Source: Gilvibacter sp.
GTDB taxonomy: Bacteria; Bacteroidota; Bacteroidia; Flavobacteriales; Flavobacteriaceae
Assembly (NCBI RefSeq): GCF_013214815.1
Contig: NZ_JABSPU010000003.1
Coordinates: 43,155-107,154, forward strand
DNA: 64,000 nucleotides
Direction of reading: 5' to 3'
Every line of letters starts with the position of its first letter. Position 1 is the first letter of the stretch. Below the pieces are notes generated by a model. That model was not told the DNA's origin. It did no database searches and saw nothing but the letters and a program-made list of their open reading frames with translations. Shown piece by piece: positions 44,991 through 54,249 of this stretch. Position numbers and translations under genes: made by a program.

Positions 44991-46458
44991 GTGGAAGGGT
45001 TAAGGTAAAGGTAGTGCCATTTTTTAAGTTCACGCCTATAGTTCCTCCGTGCTTTTCAATGATGTTCTTGGCGTAGTACAGACCAATTCCAAAGCCTTTT
45101 ACGTCGTGGGTGTCGCCTTTTGGGACCCGATAGAACTTTTCAAAAATACGCTGACTTTGCGCCTTGTTTAATGAATTTCCGTTGTCGTGCACCGCGATCT
45201 TTACTCCGGCGGCATCGGTGGTAATATTTAGGCTGATGATGTCTCCGCCGTACTTCAGCGCGTTGTCAATCAAAGTGTTGATCAAGTTCTCTAAATGAAA
45301 GGCGTCGGCGTGAATTTTTAGATCTTCTGGCGCGGCATTGAGGCTGATGGATTTCTGTGAGCTCACATAGGCCTCTGGCAAAACAGCTAAACGCTTACAA
45401 AGGGCGACGAGGTCAATTTCTTCTTTATTCAAAATGAGTGCGTTGCTGTCTAGCGTGGCGGTCTCTAATAGTTTTTCTACCATGCCCGAGAGTTTTTTAA
45501 CCTGCTCTTGAGACATGGCTGCGTATTTTTTACTCTTCTCTGGATCGTTATCCGCATTGAACCTTTGGATGCCTTCCAGAGCCACACCAATGGTGGCTAA
45601 AGGCGTTTTAAACTCATGGGTGATGTTGGAGATCAGATCGTTCTTGATCTCTGCCAATTGTTTTTGTTCTCTGATGATTCTGAGCAAATAAAGCAAACAT
45701 CCAATGATACAACCCACAAAGATCAAAGAGAGTCCCAAACTAATGCCGTTGCGGTGCAAGATGAGTGGGGTGGTATTTCTAAAGAAGACTTTTAAGGAGC
45801 TGTCTTGCATTAAAAAGCTAGATTTGGCTTGCAAAGACTTTACCGATGGATTGGAGTTCAAAGTGCCCAGGGTTTGTGTTTCACCCCAAGGCGTGTCGTA
45901 CTTTAAACTGTAATCGATCCACAGTTCACGCTCGTGTAATTCCTCGTGAAAGATCGAATCTAAAACAGGTAAAGACATTTCTTCTTCTGCAAAGGAGATC
46001 ACGATTTTATTGGTCAATTGCTCAAAAGGCTTTCTCCCAAGACGTTGAAAGAAGCTGCGTACGGTATCTCTAAGGCCCTCAGGTGTTCTGTTTTTCACAA
46101 CCGAATCAACGATGCTAATTGCCGTCATGGTGGAATGATTTGTGGAATCATTGAACTCATAACGATGAATGGTCCCCTTTGGCATACTGTCAAGAAAGGC
46201 CCATTGTTCCCCCAGATTTATCGTGTTGGCATCGTAGGTGAGTGTGAGGGTGTCACTGGCAAAAAGCATGCTTTGCTCTTGGGCTAAGCGGGTGTAATAA
46301 TCATCTACGGCCTTGTTAAGGCTCACCTGAACATTCGCCATCAGCTCACGTTGCTCCGCCTTAAAACTGCGATAGAACCAATAGGCCTGCAACGATAATG
46401 TGAATACAATCGCGGTGATGATGAAATACAATATGCCTTGATATTTTCCTGGCTTCAT
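44983..46458 (-). CDS. Two-component sensor histidine kinase
   Basis: 491 residues. One helix (about 8-28), a periplasmic sensor of about 205 residues, a second helix (about 238-262), then HisKA with SNITHEFKTPLATIG (His281) and HATPase with LINTLIDNALKYGG (N box), VHDNGNSL (G1) and GFGIGLYYAKNI (G2). Sensor content is Ser/Thr/Glu-rich without a recognised domain. The gene overlaps the regulator by eight bases. A TTTG-N21-TACTTTTG promoter sits at 46463-46495; it would leave almost no leader, so the transcript may be nearly leaderless. Confidence 0.92.
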   Translation of the reverse strand: MKPGKYQGILYFIITAIVFTLSLQAYWFYRSFKAEQRELMANVQVSLNKAVDDYYTRLAQEQSMLFASDTLTLTYDANTINLGEQWAFLDSMPKGTIHRYEFNDSTNHSTMTAISIVDSVVKNRTPEGLRDTVRSFFQRLGRKPFEQLTNKIVISFAEEEMSLPVLDSIFHEELHERELWIDYSLKYDTPWGETQTLGTLNSNPSVKSLQAKSSFLMQDSSLKVFFRNTTPLILHRNGISLGLSLIFVGCIIGCLLYLLRIIREQKQLAEIKNDLISNITHEFKTPLATIGVALEGIQRFNADNDPEKSKKYAAMSQEQVKKLSGMVEKLLETATLDSNALILNKEEIDLVALCKRLAVLPEAYVSSQKSISLNAAPEDLKIHADAFHLENLINTLIDNALKYGGDIISLNITTDAAGVKIAVHDNGNSLNKAQSQRIFEKFYRVPKGDTHDVKGFGIGLYYAKNIIEKHGGTIGVNLKNGTTFTLTLPHE

Positions 46459-46462
46459 ATTT

Positions 46463-46554
46463 CAAAAGTAGGTCTATTGATTAGCATTTTCCAAATCGCT
46501 TAACAGTGCTTAACAATGCTTAACTTGCTTTAATATTGTCTTTGCGCATCTTTG
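46463..46554. promoter_or_regulatory. Divergent promoters with three 10-bp GCTTAAC repeats
   Basis: Minus strand: -33 TTTG (46492-46495), 21-base spacer, -7 TACTTTTG (46463-46470), for the kinase. Plus strand: -33 TTG (46525-46527), 19-base spacer, CATCTTTG (46547-46554, one mismatch), for the GLPGLI gene. Between them GCTTAAC begins at 46498, 46508 and 46518, exactly 10 bases apart, with a weaker GCTTTAA at 46527. Tandem repeats of one helical turn are the usual site type of OmpR/PhoB regulators. Confidence 0.7.
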
Positions 46555-46584
46555 TAGTGTCATCAAAACAAAAAAAGAACAATC

Positions 46585-47430
46585 ATGAAAACACTCGTTT
46601 ATTTATCGGTAGCCTTTTCGCTGATCGTCGGATCCTTACATGCACAGGATTTTCAAGGCATTGCTACCTACAAAACACAAACCAAATTAGAGATTCAATT
46701 AGACAGTACTCAGGTGCCTTCAGAAATGCAAGAGCAGCTTATTGCTATGATGAAGAAGCAGTTTGAGAAAGAGTACACGCTAGACTTTAATAAAGATGCT
46801 TCCTTATATAAGGTTGTGGAATCACTTGATGCTCCTGCAGTAGGCGGAGGCGGAATGCAAATTGTTGTGGCTGGAGCCGGAGAAGCTGACGTGCTTTACA
46901 AGAACATTGCTGAGAATCGCCTGGCCAATAAAAGCGGCATTTTTGGAAAGACCTTTTTGATCAAAGATTCCTTACCAGAGTTGGAGTGGACTTTGACTAA
47001 AGAAACCAAAAACATTGGGCAGTACACTTGTTTTAAGGCAACGCGCACAGAAAATCGAACAGTACATACTTCATTTAGCTCCGATACAGAAGAAGGTAAA
47101 GACTCGAGCAGCGAGGCTGTTGAAGAGGAAATTACCATTACCGCATGGTATACGCCGCAAATCCCGCTAGGGCACGGTCCGGGAAGACATTATGGATTGC
47201 CGGGACTTATCTTAGAAATTTCGGACGGAGATCAGAGCATACTTTGCAGTAAGATCGTCATGAATCCTAAAGATGGAGTAAAGGTCAATGAGCCAACCAA
47301 AGGGAAGGAAGTGACCCAAGACGAATATAACGCCATCATGCAGGAGAAGATGAAAGAAATGCAAGACCGTTATCAGCCGAGCAACGGTCGCCGTGACGGC
47401 AACAGTTTTGAGATCAGAATTGGCGGTTAG
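46585..47430 (+). CDS. GLPGLI family protein
   Basis: 281 residues. Signal peptide (about 1-20, ending SLHAQ). The family signature YGLPGLILEISDGD occurs near residue 210, followed by SILCSKIVMNPK; upstream is an AWYTPQIPLGHGPG segment. GLPGLI proteins are secreted, Bacteroidota-specific, and often lie beside TonB-dependent receptors; their function is unknown. It is the first gene of a plus-strand group with a paralogue and a TonB-type receptor, and lies next to the OmpR-type system on the opposite strand. Confidence 0.92.
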   Translation: MKTLVYLSVAFSLIVGSLHAQDFQGIATYKTQTKLEIQLDSTQVPSEMQEQLIAMMKKQFEKEYTLDFNKDASLYKVVESLDAPAVGGGGMQIVVAGAGEADVLYKNIAENRLANKSGIFGKTFLIKDSLPELEWTLTKETKNIGQYTCFKATRTENRTVHTSFSSDTEEGKDSSSEAVEEEITITAWYTPQIPLGHGPGRHYGLPGLILEISDGDQSILCSKIVMNPKDGVKVNEPTKGKEVTQDEYNAIMQEKMKEMQDRYQPSNGRRDGNSFEIRIGG

Positions 47431-47434
47431 TGAA

Positions 47435-47498
47435 CTTTAACAAAGCTTTAATAAACCTCTAGCACTTCTGCGAGTCTAAAGACTTTAAATTAGCTTTG
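47435..47498 (+). promoter_or_regulatory. Promoter and repeat pair of the second GLPGLI gene
   Basis: -7 TAGCTTTG at 47491-47498 fits TAnnTTTG. CTTTAAC (47435-47441) and CTTTAAT (47446-47452), 11 bases apart, resemble the GCTTAAC array before the first GLPGLI gene and may be a second site for the same regulator. Confidence 0.45.
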
Positions 47499-47531
47499 TT
47501 ATAAACCACTAAACTGTTAATTGTCAAGGAC

Positions 47532-48425
47532 ATGAAGAAATTACTACCCTTAATGTTGATGCTTCTGAGTATCGGCATGAGCGCTCAAGAATTTAGCGGA
47601 AAGGCCTATTACCAATCAAAAACCACTGTGGATATGGATTGGGGCGGTCGTGAAATGACGGAGGAGATGAAAAAAATGATCGCTGAGCGTATGCGCAGAT
47701 ACCTCGAGAAAACCTACATTCTAACCTTCAATGGACAGGAATCTATCTACAAGGAAGAAGAGGTTTTAGAGACAGACGCGAACGGGGGTAGCCGTTGGAT
47801 GGGAATGATGATGGGTAGTTTTACTCCCGGAGATCAGTACAAGAATCTAGAGACCGGGCAACTGGTCCAAGAGCAAGAATTCTACGGCAAGCAATTTCTG
47901 ATTGAAGACGAGATCGCCAATTTGGAATGGGAAGAGACCAAAGAGTCCAAAATGATCGGTCAATATTTGGCCATCAAAGTGACCGCGGTGAAAAAGATCG
48001 ATGAGAACGATTGGAGCATGGCTCGCCGCAGAGGTGATAGAAATCGAGATGCTAAGGCTGACGATGAAACCGCCAAAGACTCTACAGCCACCGCCAGTGC
48101 GGATGATGACCCAATGAGTCAAATTGAAATTCCAAAAGAAGTGATCGTTACCGCTTGGTACACGCCTATGATTCCAGTGAAACACGGACCGGGAGAATAC
48201 GGCGGATTACCAGGACTCATCCTTGAACTCAACGTATACCGAACAACTATTCTATGTTCTAAAATTGTGATGAATCCGGAGGATACCATCGAGATCAAAG
48301 CACCTTCTAAAGGAAAGAAGGTCACTCGTGAGGAGTACCAAACGATAGTCGCAGAAAAAATGGAAGAAATGCGCGAAATGTGGGGCCGTGGACGCGGCGG
48401 ACGACGCGGCGGATTCCGAGGATAA
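47532..48425 (+). CDS. GLPGLI family protein with Arg/Gly-rich C-terminus
   Basis: 297 residues. Signal peptide (about 1-18, ending GMSAQ). GGLPGLILELNVYRT and TILCSKIVMNPED mark the family. An insertion with many Asp, Ala and Lys (about residues 165-195) and a C-terminal GRGRGGRRGGFRG tail distinguish it from the first paralogue. Both share the AWYTP segment, so they arose by duplication. The tail is cationic and may bind nucleic acid, phosphate or cell surface; that is inference. It is followed 30 bases later by the TonB-type receptor. Confidence 0.92.
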   Translation: MKKLLPLMLMLLSIGMSAQEFSGKAYYQSKTTVDMDWGGREMTEEMKKMIAERMRRYLEKTYILTFNGQESIYKEEEVLETDANGGSRWMGMMMGSFTPGDQYKNLETGQLVQEQEFYGKQFLIEDEIANLEWEETKESKMIGQYLAIKVTAVKKIDENDWSMARRRGDRNRDAKADDETAKDSTATASADDDPMSQIEIPKEVIVTAWYTPMIPVKHGPGEYGGLPGLILELNVYRTTILCSKIVMNPEDTIEIKAPSKGKKVTREEYQTIVAEKMEEMREMWGRGRGGRRGGFRG

Positions 48426-48455
48426 TCAATCAATCAAAATACAGTGCAGCCAACC

Positions 48456-51215
48456 ATGAAGAAATTACTCTTTATAAGCATCCTATTGTCTTTATTTAGC
48501 TTTGACGCAGACGCGCAGAGCATCAAATTAAGAGGGGTGATCAAAGACTCTATCGGAGAACCTTTAGAGTTAGCGAACATCATCGCAACCATAAAAGAAA
48601 CCGGGGAGATCGAATCTTATGCGATCACCAATTATGAAGGTCGATATCAATTAGATCTCCCGACGAACAATACCTACACCCTAAAAGCGAGCTTTTTAGG
48701 TTTGGAAACCAAAGAGTTTGATGTGACGGTTCCAGAAGGATCCGACGACATGACGCGAGACGTAACCTTGAACCCTGCGCCCAATCAATTGGACGGGGTG
48801 GAGATCGTCTACGAGATGCCGGTGACCGTGAAAGGGGATACCATAGTTTACAATGCCGATTCCTTTACAACAGGTAATGAACGTAAGTTAGAAGACGTCA
48901 TGAAGCAGCTTCCAGGAGTGGAGATCAACGATGACGGAGAGATAGAAGTAGAAGGGAAGGCTGTTTCCAAAGTAATGGTAGAAGGCAAGGACTTCTTTGA
49001 CGGAGACTCTAAACTCGCCACAAAAAATATCCCAGCAGATGCGGTAGATAAGGTGGAGGTCTTGAGAAACTATAACGAGGTGGATCAAATGCGAGGCCTG
49101 GGGAATGATCAGGACAACATCGCCATAAACATCAAACTCAAAGAGGGCAAAAAGAACTTTTGGTTTGGTGAGGTTTCTGGGGGAATTGGATTTGATAGCG
49201 ACGAGAAAGACCGTTATTTGATCTACCCTAAACTGTTCTATTACAGCCCGGACTACAGCATCAACATCATTACAGATTTCAATGATATTGGACAGGTGCC
49301 GTTTACCTTTAGGGACTATTTTAACTTCACCGGAGGTTTTAGAAACTTTAACCGTGGTGGTGGAACCAATTTCAATATAAATACTGGAGACCTCGGTTTT
49401 GCCGTTGGGCAGAACAACCGCGCCAATTCCATTGAGACCTCATTCTTAGCGGCTAACTTTAGTTGGAATGCTAGCAAGGCATTAGATATAAGTGGTTTTT
49501 CGATTCTATCAGATAACCGCACCAGCTATATCACAAATACAATTAGAAATTATGTGGCTACTGGTATTACGGAGACTACCAACAATGTGAACGATCAGCG
49601 CACGCAGTTGGGTATGCTTAAGTTGAGTGCTATTTACAAGCCGAACTCCAACTTCCAATTGGATTATGATGTACTTGGAAAGACTTCAGATCAAAGCGAA
49701 GTGAGCTCCATTATTTCGACGGTAAATAACAATCCTAATGAGATCAATGAAGACGAGAACACGACTCCATTTTCAATAAATCAAAACATCAACGCCTACT
49801 ATACCTTAGATGAGAACAACATCTTTGCGGGGCAGGTGCAGCATTTGTATCAAGATGAGGATCCGTTTTACAGTGTGATCCAAGATTCAATTCCGTTCCG
49901 CGGGGTGTTTACGCAAGTGAATCCGTCGGCGCCATTTGACAGCTCTCAAGATACTTTTGATCCACTGCAACGCATGGATCGTTATGATGTGAATCAGCAG
50001 CGACGCATCAAAACCAATAAGTTAGATGCCAAGGTGGATTACTACTACGTGATCAACAACAAAAGCAACGTGAACATCAATGTGGGAGCGACCTTGAGTC
50101 GTCAAGATTTCAATTCTGGGATCTTCCAAGAATTTATGTTTACTGGTGCTCCTGTGGCCTTTGAGGACGATGAGTTCAACAACGACGTGACCTTTAATTT
50201 TAGTGATTACTTCTTAGGAGTTAACTATAAATTCAAGGCGGGGATCTTCACCTTCACTCCTGGAGCAACTTTGCACAACTACCGCGTAAAAAGCGAACAG
50301 TTGGGCAGTGTTTCTGAGAATAACGAATGGTTGGTGTTGCCGAACTTCAACGCAATAGTAGAGCTTAAAAAGAGCGAGAATATCCGCTTCAACTACTCCA
50401 TCCAAGCGCAGTATACGGACGTAAATAACTTTGCGGAAGGATTTATCTTTAACAACTACAACCGCTTGTTTAGAGGTAATCGCAATTTGGAGAATGCCTT
50501 TGTGCACAACTACAATTTGACTTACTTCAGCTTCAATATGTTCAACTACACCAACGTGAGTGCGAACATCAACTACACCCGTAGAATAGAAGCGATCAAG
50601 AACAATACAGCTTTGGCTGGAATTACGCAGATCTCTAATCCGATCAACTTGAACAGTAACTTTGCAGATGAGACCTTGTCTGCCTTTGCAAGGTTTACCA
50701 AGAACATCAAGCGTCTACGTTTTTCTTTAGGTGGAAACGTAAGTTGGGGTAAATTCAACAACATCATTAATCAAGATATTCGTGAGAGTATCAACTTTAC
50801 CCAGAGCTATAATACCAGTTTGAGAACCAGCTTCCGCGAGTGGCCAAACGTTGAATTGGGATATCGTCTTACGCTGAATAACTATGACAACGCAGGGGTG
50901 GAGTCTACTTTTACAACCCATCAGCCTTTTGTGAATTTTGACGCGGTATTCTTGCAGAATTTCACTCTCAATGCGGAGTGGAGTTACTTCAACTATACGG
51001 ACGCGGCAGGAACCATTGAGAACACCTATTCGTTCTTAGATGCCAATCTGTATTACCGAGAAAAAGACAGCAAGTGGGAATACCAATTGCAAGCGACCAA
51101 CCTTTTGGATGTTGACTTTTTAAACAACGACAGCTTTAACGAAAACTTCAACAACACTTCGCAGTTCTTTGTACTGCCTCGAATAGTGATGTTGATAGTG
51201 CGCTACGAATTGTAG
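48456..51215 (+). CDS. TonB-dependent-receptor-like outer-membrane protein
   Basis: 919 residues from the ATG at 48456 (a GTG at 48444 is less likely). Signal peptide to about residue 20. Residues 22-100 form a carboxypeptidase-regulatory-like domain (KLRGVIKDSIGEPLELANI). A plug-like region includes YNADSFTTGNERKLEDVMKQLPGVEI. The barrel (about 230-919) is rich in aromatic strands (e.g. RFNYSIQAQYTDVNNF) and ends with an aromatic C-terminus typical of the OMP beta-brl_3 type. Substrate unknown. It is the third gene of the GLPGLI group. Confidence 0.9.
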   Translation: MKKLLFISILLSLFSFDADAQSIKLRGVIKDSIGEPLELANIIATIKETGEIESYAITNYEGRYQLDLPTNNTYTLKASFLGLETKEFDVTVPEGSDDMTRDVTLNPAPNQLDGVEIVYEMPVTVKGDTIVYNADSFTTGNERKLEDVMKQLPGVEINDDGEIEVEGKAVSKVMVEGKDFFDGDSKLATKNIPADAVDKVEVLRNYNEVDQMRGLGNDQDNIAINIKLKEGKKNFWFGEVSGGIGFDSDEKDRYLIYPKLFYYSPDYSINIITDFNDIGQVPFTFRDYFNFTGGFRNFNRGGGTNFNINTGDLGFAVGQNNRANSIETSFLAANFSWNASKALDISGFSILSDNRTSYITNTIRNYVATGITETTNNVNDQRTQLGMLKLSAIYKPNSNFQLDYDVLGKTSDQSEVSSIISTVNNNPNEINEDENTTPFSINQNINAYYTLDENNIFAGQVQHLYQDEDPFYSVIQDSIPFRGVFTQVNPSAPFDSSQDTFDPLQRMDRYDVNQQRRIKTNKLDAKVDYYYVINNKSNVNINVGATLSRQDFNSGIFQEFMFTGAPVAFEDDEFNNDVTFNFSDYFLGVNYKFKAGIFTFTPGATLHNYRVKSEQLGSVSENNEWLVLPNFNAIVELKKSENIRFNYSIQAQYTDVNNFAEGFIFNNYNRLFRGNRNLENAFVHNYNLTYFSFNMFNYTNVSANINYTRRIEAIKNNTALAGITQISNPINLNSNFADETLSAFARFTKNIKRLRFSLGGNVSWGKFNNIINQDIRESINFTQSYNTSLRTSFREWPNVELGYRLTLNNYDNAGVESTFTTHQPFVNFDAVFLQNFTLNAEWSYFNYTDAAGTIENTYSFLDANLYYREKDSKWEYQLQATNLLDVDFLNNDSFNENFNNTSQFFVLPRIVMLIVRYEL

Positions 51216-51239
51216 TGTTGATTGATGCAATGAAAAAGA

Positions 51240-51269
51240 AAAGGGAACTTTAACGAGTTCCCTTTTTTT
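51240..51269. terminator. Terminator between the receptor gene and metK
   Basis: Stem AAAGGGAACT/AGTTCCCTTT with a six-base loop and T-tracts on both ends, 25 bases past the receptor stop and just before the metK stop, so it can act in both directions. Confidence 0.85.
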
Positions 51270-51272
51270 GTG

Positions 51273-52529
51273 TTATAAGCTGAAGGCTGATTTTACCTGG
51301 TCAACATAATCGAGTTTTTCCCAGGTGAAGAGCTCCACCGCTTTTTCAACCCGTCCAGAATAAGGACTTTCAAATACCTTATTTACGGTTTGAGGTTTTC
51401 TTCCCATATGTCCGTAGGCAGCTGTCTCTGAATACATAGGGCTGCGCAATTTGAGTCGGCTTTCAATAGCTGCTGGACGCATATCAAAGATATCAGCTAC
51501 TCGGCGTGCGATCTCTCCATCGGTCAAATCAACTAAGGTGGTTCCGTAAGTGTCTACAAAAATAGAGGTAGGTTCTACTACACCAATGGCATAAGAAACT
51601 TGTACTAATACTTCTTTAGCTACTCCAGCGGCAACCAGATTTTTTGCAATATGTCTTGCGGCATAGGCTGCAGAACGATCCACTTTAGAAGGATCTTTTC
51701 CGCTGAAGGCACCTCCGCCGTGAGCTCCTTTACCACCATAAGTGTCTACAATGATCTTACGTCCGGTGAGTCCGGTGTCTCCGTGTGGTCCGCCAATTAC
51801 AAATTTCCCAGTTGGGTTAATGTGGTAAACTATATCGTCATTGAAAAGGGCCTGCGCGTAAGCTGGTAATTTGCTTTTCACTCTTGGGATCAAAATTTCA
51901 ACCAAGTCTTTTTTGATCTTGGCTAGCATGCGGTCGTCATCGCTGTCAAAATCATCGTGTTGGGTAGAGATCACAATGGCGTCAATGCGCTGAGGTACAT
52001 TGTCGTCGCTGTATTCTATGGTTACTTGACTTTTGCTGTCAGGTCTTAAATAAGTGATCTGGTTGTTTTCTCTTCGGATGGCAGCCAGTTCCTGTAGAAT
52101 GGAATGCGAGATCTCTAAAGCCAATGGCATATAGTTTTCCGTCTCACTGGTGGCGTAACCAAACATCATTCCCTGGTCTCCGGCACCTTGCTCTTCTTTG
52201 CTGGCGCGATCAACTCCTTGGTTGATGTCCTGAGATTGTTCGTGAATCAAGGAGATCACTCCGCAGGAATCGCCACTAAACTGATAGGCTCCTTTGGTGT
52301 AACCAATCTTATTGATCACATCTCGGGCAATCTGTTGTACGTCCAAATAGGTATTGCTTTTGACCTCCCCGGCAAGAACCACTTGTCCTGTGGTTACTAA
52401 GGTTTCACAAGCAACTTTGGCCTCTGGGTCAAAGGCTAAGAAATGATCCAGCAGTGCGTCGCTGATTTGATCGGAAATTTTATCTGGGTGTCCTTCTGAA
52501 ACACTTTCAGAGGTAAATAAATAGGCCAT
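51273..52529 (-). CDS. metK: S-adenosylmethionine synthase
   Basis: 418 residues from the ATG at 52529 (a GTG at 52562 would add 11). Motifs: the N-terminal [20 protein letters not shown] with the ATP-binding His/Asp, [12 protein letters not shown] and [22 protein letters not shown]. It makes SAM from methionine and ATP in the cytoplasm. It is a minus-strand gene preceded by a leader of about 85 bases containing a possible pseudoknot. The SAM-I riboswitch at 63214 controls a different, downstream methionine gene. Confidence 0.96.
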   Translation of the reverse strand: MAYLFTSESVSEGHPDKISDQISDALLDHFLAFDPEAKVACETLVTTGQVVLAGEVKSNTYLDVQQIARDVINKIGYTKGAYQFSGDSCGVISLIHEQSQDINQGVDRASKEEQGAGDQGMMFGYATSETENYMPLALEISHSILQELAAIRRENNQITYLRPDSKSQVTIEYSDDNVPQRIDAIVISTQHDDFDSDDDRMLAKIKKDLVEILIPRVKSKLPAYAQALFNDDIVYHINPTGKFVIGGPHGDTGLTGRKIIVDTYGGKGAHGGGAFSGKDPSKVDRSAAYAARHIAKNLVAAGVAKEVLVQVSYAIGVVEPTSIFVDTYGTTLVDLTDGEIARRVADIFDMRPAAIESRLKLRSPMYSETAAYGHMGRKPQTVNKVFESPYSGRVEKAVELFTWEKLDYVDQVKSAFSL

Positions 52530-52628
52530 AAACAGGAATCTTGTCGTGTCTGTAATGCGCACTTGGTCATCAATACCTCAATAACATTACAAGGTATGCC
52601 CAGCTGCGCCTAATAGGCCTCAAAAATA
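52530..52628 (-). promoter_or_regulatory. metK promoter and leader with possible pseudoknot
   Basis: On the minus strand the -7 element TATTTTTG is at 52621-52628. In the transcript AUACCU (52597-52592) can pair with AGGUAU (52578-52573), and the loop between contains UGUAAUG (52591-52585), which can pair with CAUUACA (52557-52551) downstream. This is an H-type pseudoknot layout (stems of 6 and 6-7 pairs). It does not match a riboswitch class that I recognise; short complementarity by chance is possible. Confidence 0.4.
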
Positions 52629-52656
52629 CGAAAAAATACTTCTTAAAAACGCCGAC

Positions 52657-53886
52657 TTAATGCTCGTTCAAACGAAAATCTGGATAGGCGGTCATGCCGT
52701 GTTCATGCGTGTCCAATCCTTCAATCTCTTCTCTGGCAGTAACACGCAGACCCATAGTGCGTTTAATGGTGTACAGGATGATGAAAGAGGTCAAGCAGCA
52801 GAATCCCGCAATGATCGCTATGGCCTTGAATTGAATCCACAACTGACCCAATCCGGCTTTGTCTCCAAACATACCAACGGCCAGAGTTCCGAAGACACCG
52901 CACACCAAATGCACGGAGATGGCTCCAACAGGATCGTCAAGTTTGAGTCTGTCTATCATACTAATAGCCAATACGCACAAGCCGCCGGAGATAGCTCCAA
53001 TGATCATAGCCTCATTTGGCGACATGACATCGGCGCCCGCAGTTATTCCAACCAAACCAGCTAGGACGCCGTTAAGGATCATTGTCACGTCATAAGATCT
53101 AAACTTAATATAGGAAGTAAAAAATGCACCTACAGCTCCGGTAGCAGCGGCTAAGGATGTGGTCACTAGAACTAAAGATACTGTGGCAGGATCCGCACTC
53201 AGCACGGATCCGCCATTAAATCCAAACCATCCAAACCAAAGTAAAAATACGCCCAGCGTCGCTAAGGGTACATTGTGTCCAAAAATGGGTTTTATGCCAT
53301 CTGCTGTATATTTTCCAATTCTAGGGCCTAACAAGATCACAGCGATGAGTGCAGCCCATCCACCCACAGAATGCACTAAGGTAGAACCTGCAAAGTCATG
53401 GAAGTTCATGGCTGCAAGGAATCCGCCACCCCAATGCCACATACCTACGATGGGGTAGATCAAGCCAACATAGAACAAGGAGAAGATCAAAAAGCTGTTG
53501 ATCTTAATGCGTTCTGCAACGGCTCCGGATACTATGGTTGCGGCTGTTGCGGCAAACATGGCTTGAAATAAGAATTCCGTGTAAAAGGTATAGCCCATAT
53601 TATAGGTTTCGGTCAGGCCACCATTGGGGAGCGGCAGCCCGAACCCTTTAAAACCAAAGTATGCGCCAGCAAAGGCTTCTCCGGGATACATGAGGCTGAA
53701 CCCAAAGAAGGCATAAGTAGAAAGGCCAATGGCCAATATCATGACATTCTTAAACAAAATGTTGATGGTATTTTTAGAACGAGTCAATCCCGATTCCAGG
53801 GAAGCAAAGCCCAAATGCATGATGAATACCAAGCCTATTGAGATCATCATCCATACATTGTTGATGGTAAATACTGCGTGCTCCAT
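52657..53886 (-). CDS. amtB: Ammonium transporter
   Basis: 409 residues, eleven membrane helices, Amt/Rh family. Motifs: MHLGFASLESGLTRSKNTIN, WHWGGGFLAAMNFHDFAGSTLVHSVGGWAALIA with the twin-His region, GFNGGS and HLVCGVFGTLAVG. It conducts ammonium in the inner membrane. The glnK gene lies immediately upstream on the same strand, eight bases from the amtB start, the classical glnK-amtB pair (order glnK then amtB) in which PII blocks the channel under nitrogen sufficiency. Confidence 0.95.
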   Translation of the reverse strand: MEHAVFTINNVWMMISIGLVFIMHLGFASLESGLTRSKNTINILFKNVMILAIGLSTYAFFGFSLMYPGEAFAGAYFGFKGFGLPLPNGGLTETYNMGYTFYTEFLFQAMFAATAATIVSGAVAERIKINSFLIFSLFYVGLIYPIVGMWHWGGGFLAAMNFHDFAGSTLVHSVGGWAALIAVILLGPRIGKYTADGIKPIFGHNVPLATLGVFLLWFGWFGFNGGSVLSADPATVSLVLVTTSLAAATGAVGAFFTSYIKFRSYDVTMILNGVLAGLVGITAGADVMSPNEAMIIGAISGGLCVLAISMIDRLKLDDPVGAISVHLVCGVFGTLAVGMFGDKAGLGQLWIQFKAIAIIAGFCCLTSFIILYTIKRTMGLRVTAREEIEGLDTHEHGMTAYPDFRLNEH

Positions 53887-53894
53887 GGTAATTT

Positions 53895-54230
53895 TTATAA
53901 GGTTTGTCCACCGCTTTCTCCGGTGCGAATTCTATAAACTTCTTCAATTGGGCTAACAAAGATCTTTCCGTCTCCAACACTGCCCGTTTTTGCCGATTCG
54001 ATGATCGCTTGTACGGTGCGCTCTTCAAAATCGTCATTGACTACAATAGAAAGCCATCGGCGTTGGATATCGCTGGTTTTGTAGGGTACACCTCTATAAA
54101 CAGAGCCGTGCTTTTCATTTCCCTGTCCAGAAACATCCCAATAGGAGAAAAAGTTGACTTCCACTTCATGCAGGGCTTGTTTAACTGCTTCGAACTTTGA
54201 TTTCCTGATGATCGCCTCGATTTTCTTCAT
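53895..54230 (-). CDS. glnK: PII-type nitrogen regulatory protein
   Basis: 111 residues. The T-loop segment GNEKHGSVYRGVPYKTS has Tyr45 and Tyr50 in the positions of the YRGAEY region of GlnB/GlnK; Tyr50 is the counterpart of the uridylylated Tyr51. TGSVGDGKIFV is the conserved B-loop. It forms a trimer that senses 2-oxoglutarate and ATP/ADP and binds AmtB. The T-loop is otherwise divergent. It is the first gene of the glnK-amtB unit, behind two palindromes. Confidence 0.94.
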   Translation of the reverse strand: MKKIEAIIRKSKFEAVKQALHEVEVNFFSYWDVSGQGNEKHGSVYRGVPYKTSDIQRRWLSIVVNDDFEERTVQAIIESAKTGSVGDGKIFVSPIEEVYRIRTGESGGQTL

Positions 54231-54249
54231 AATCTGTGAGTTGATGTAT

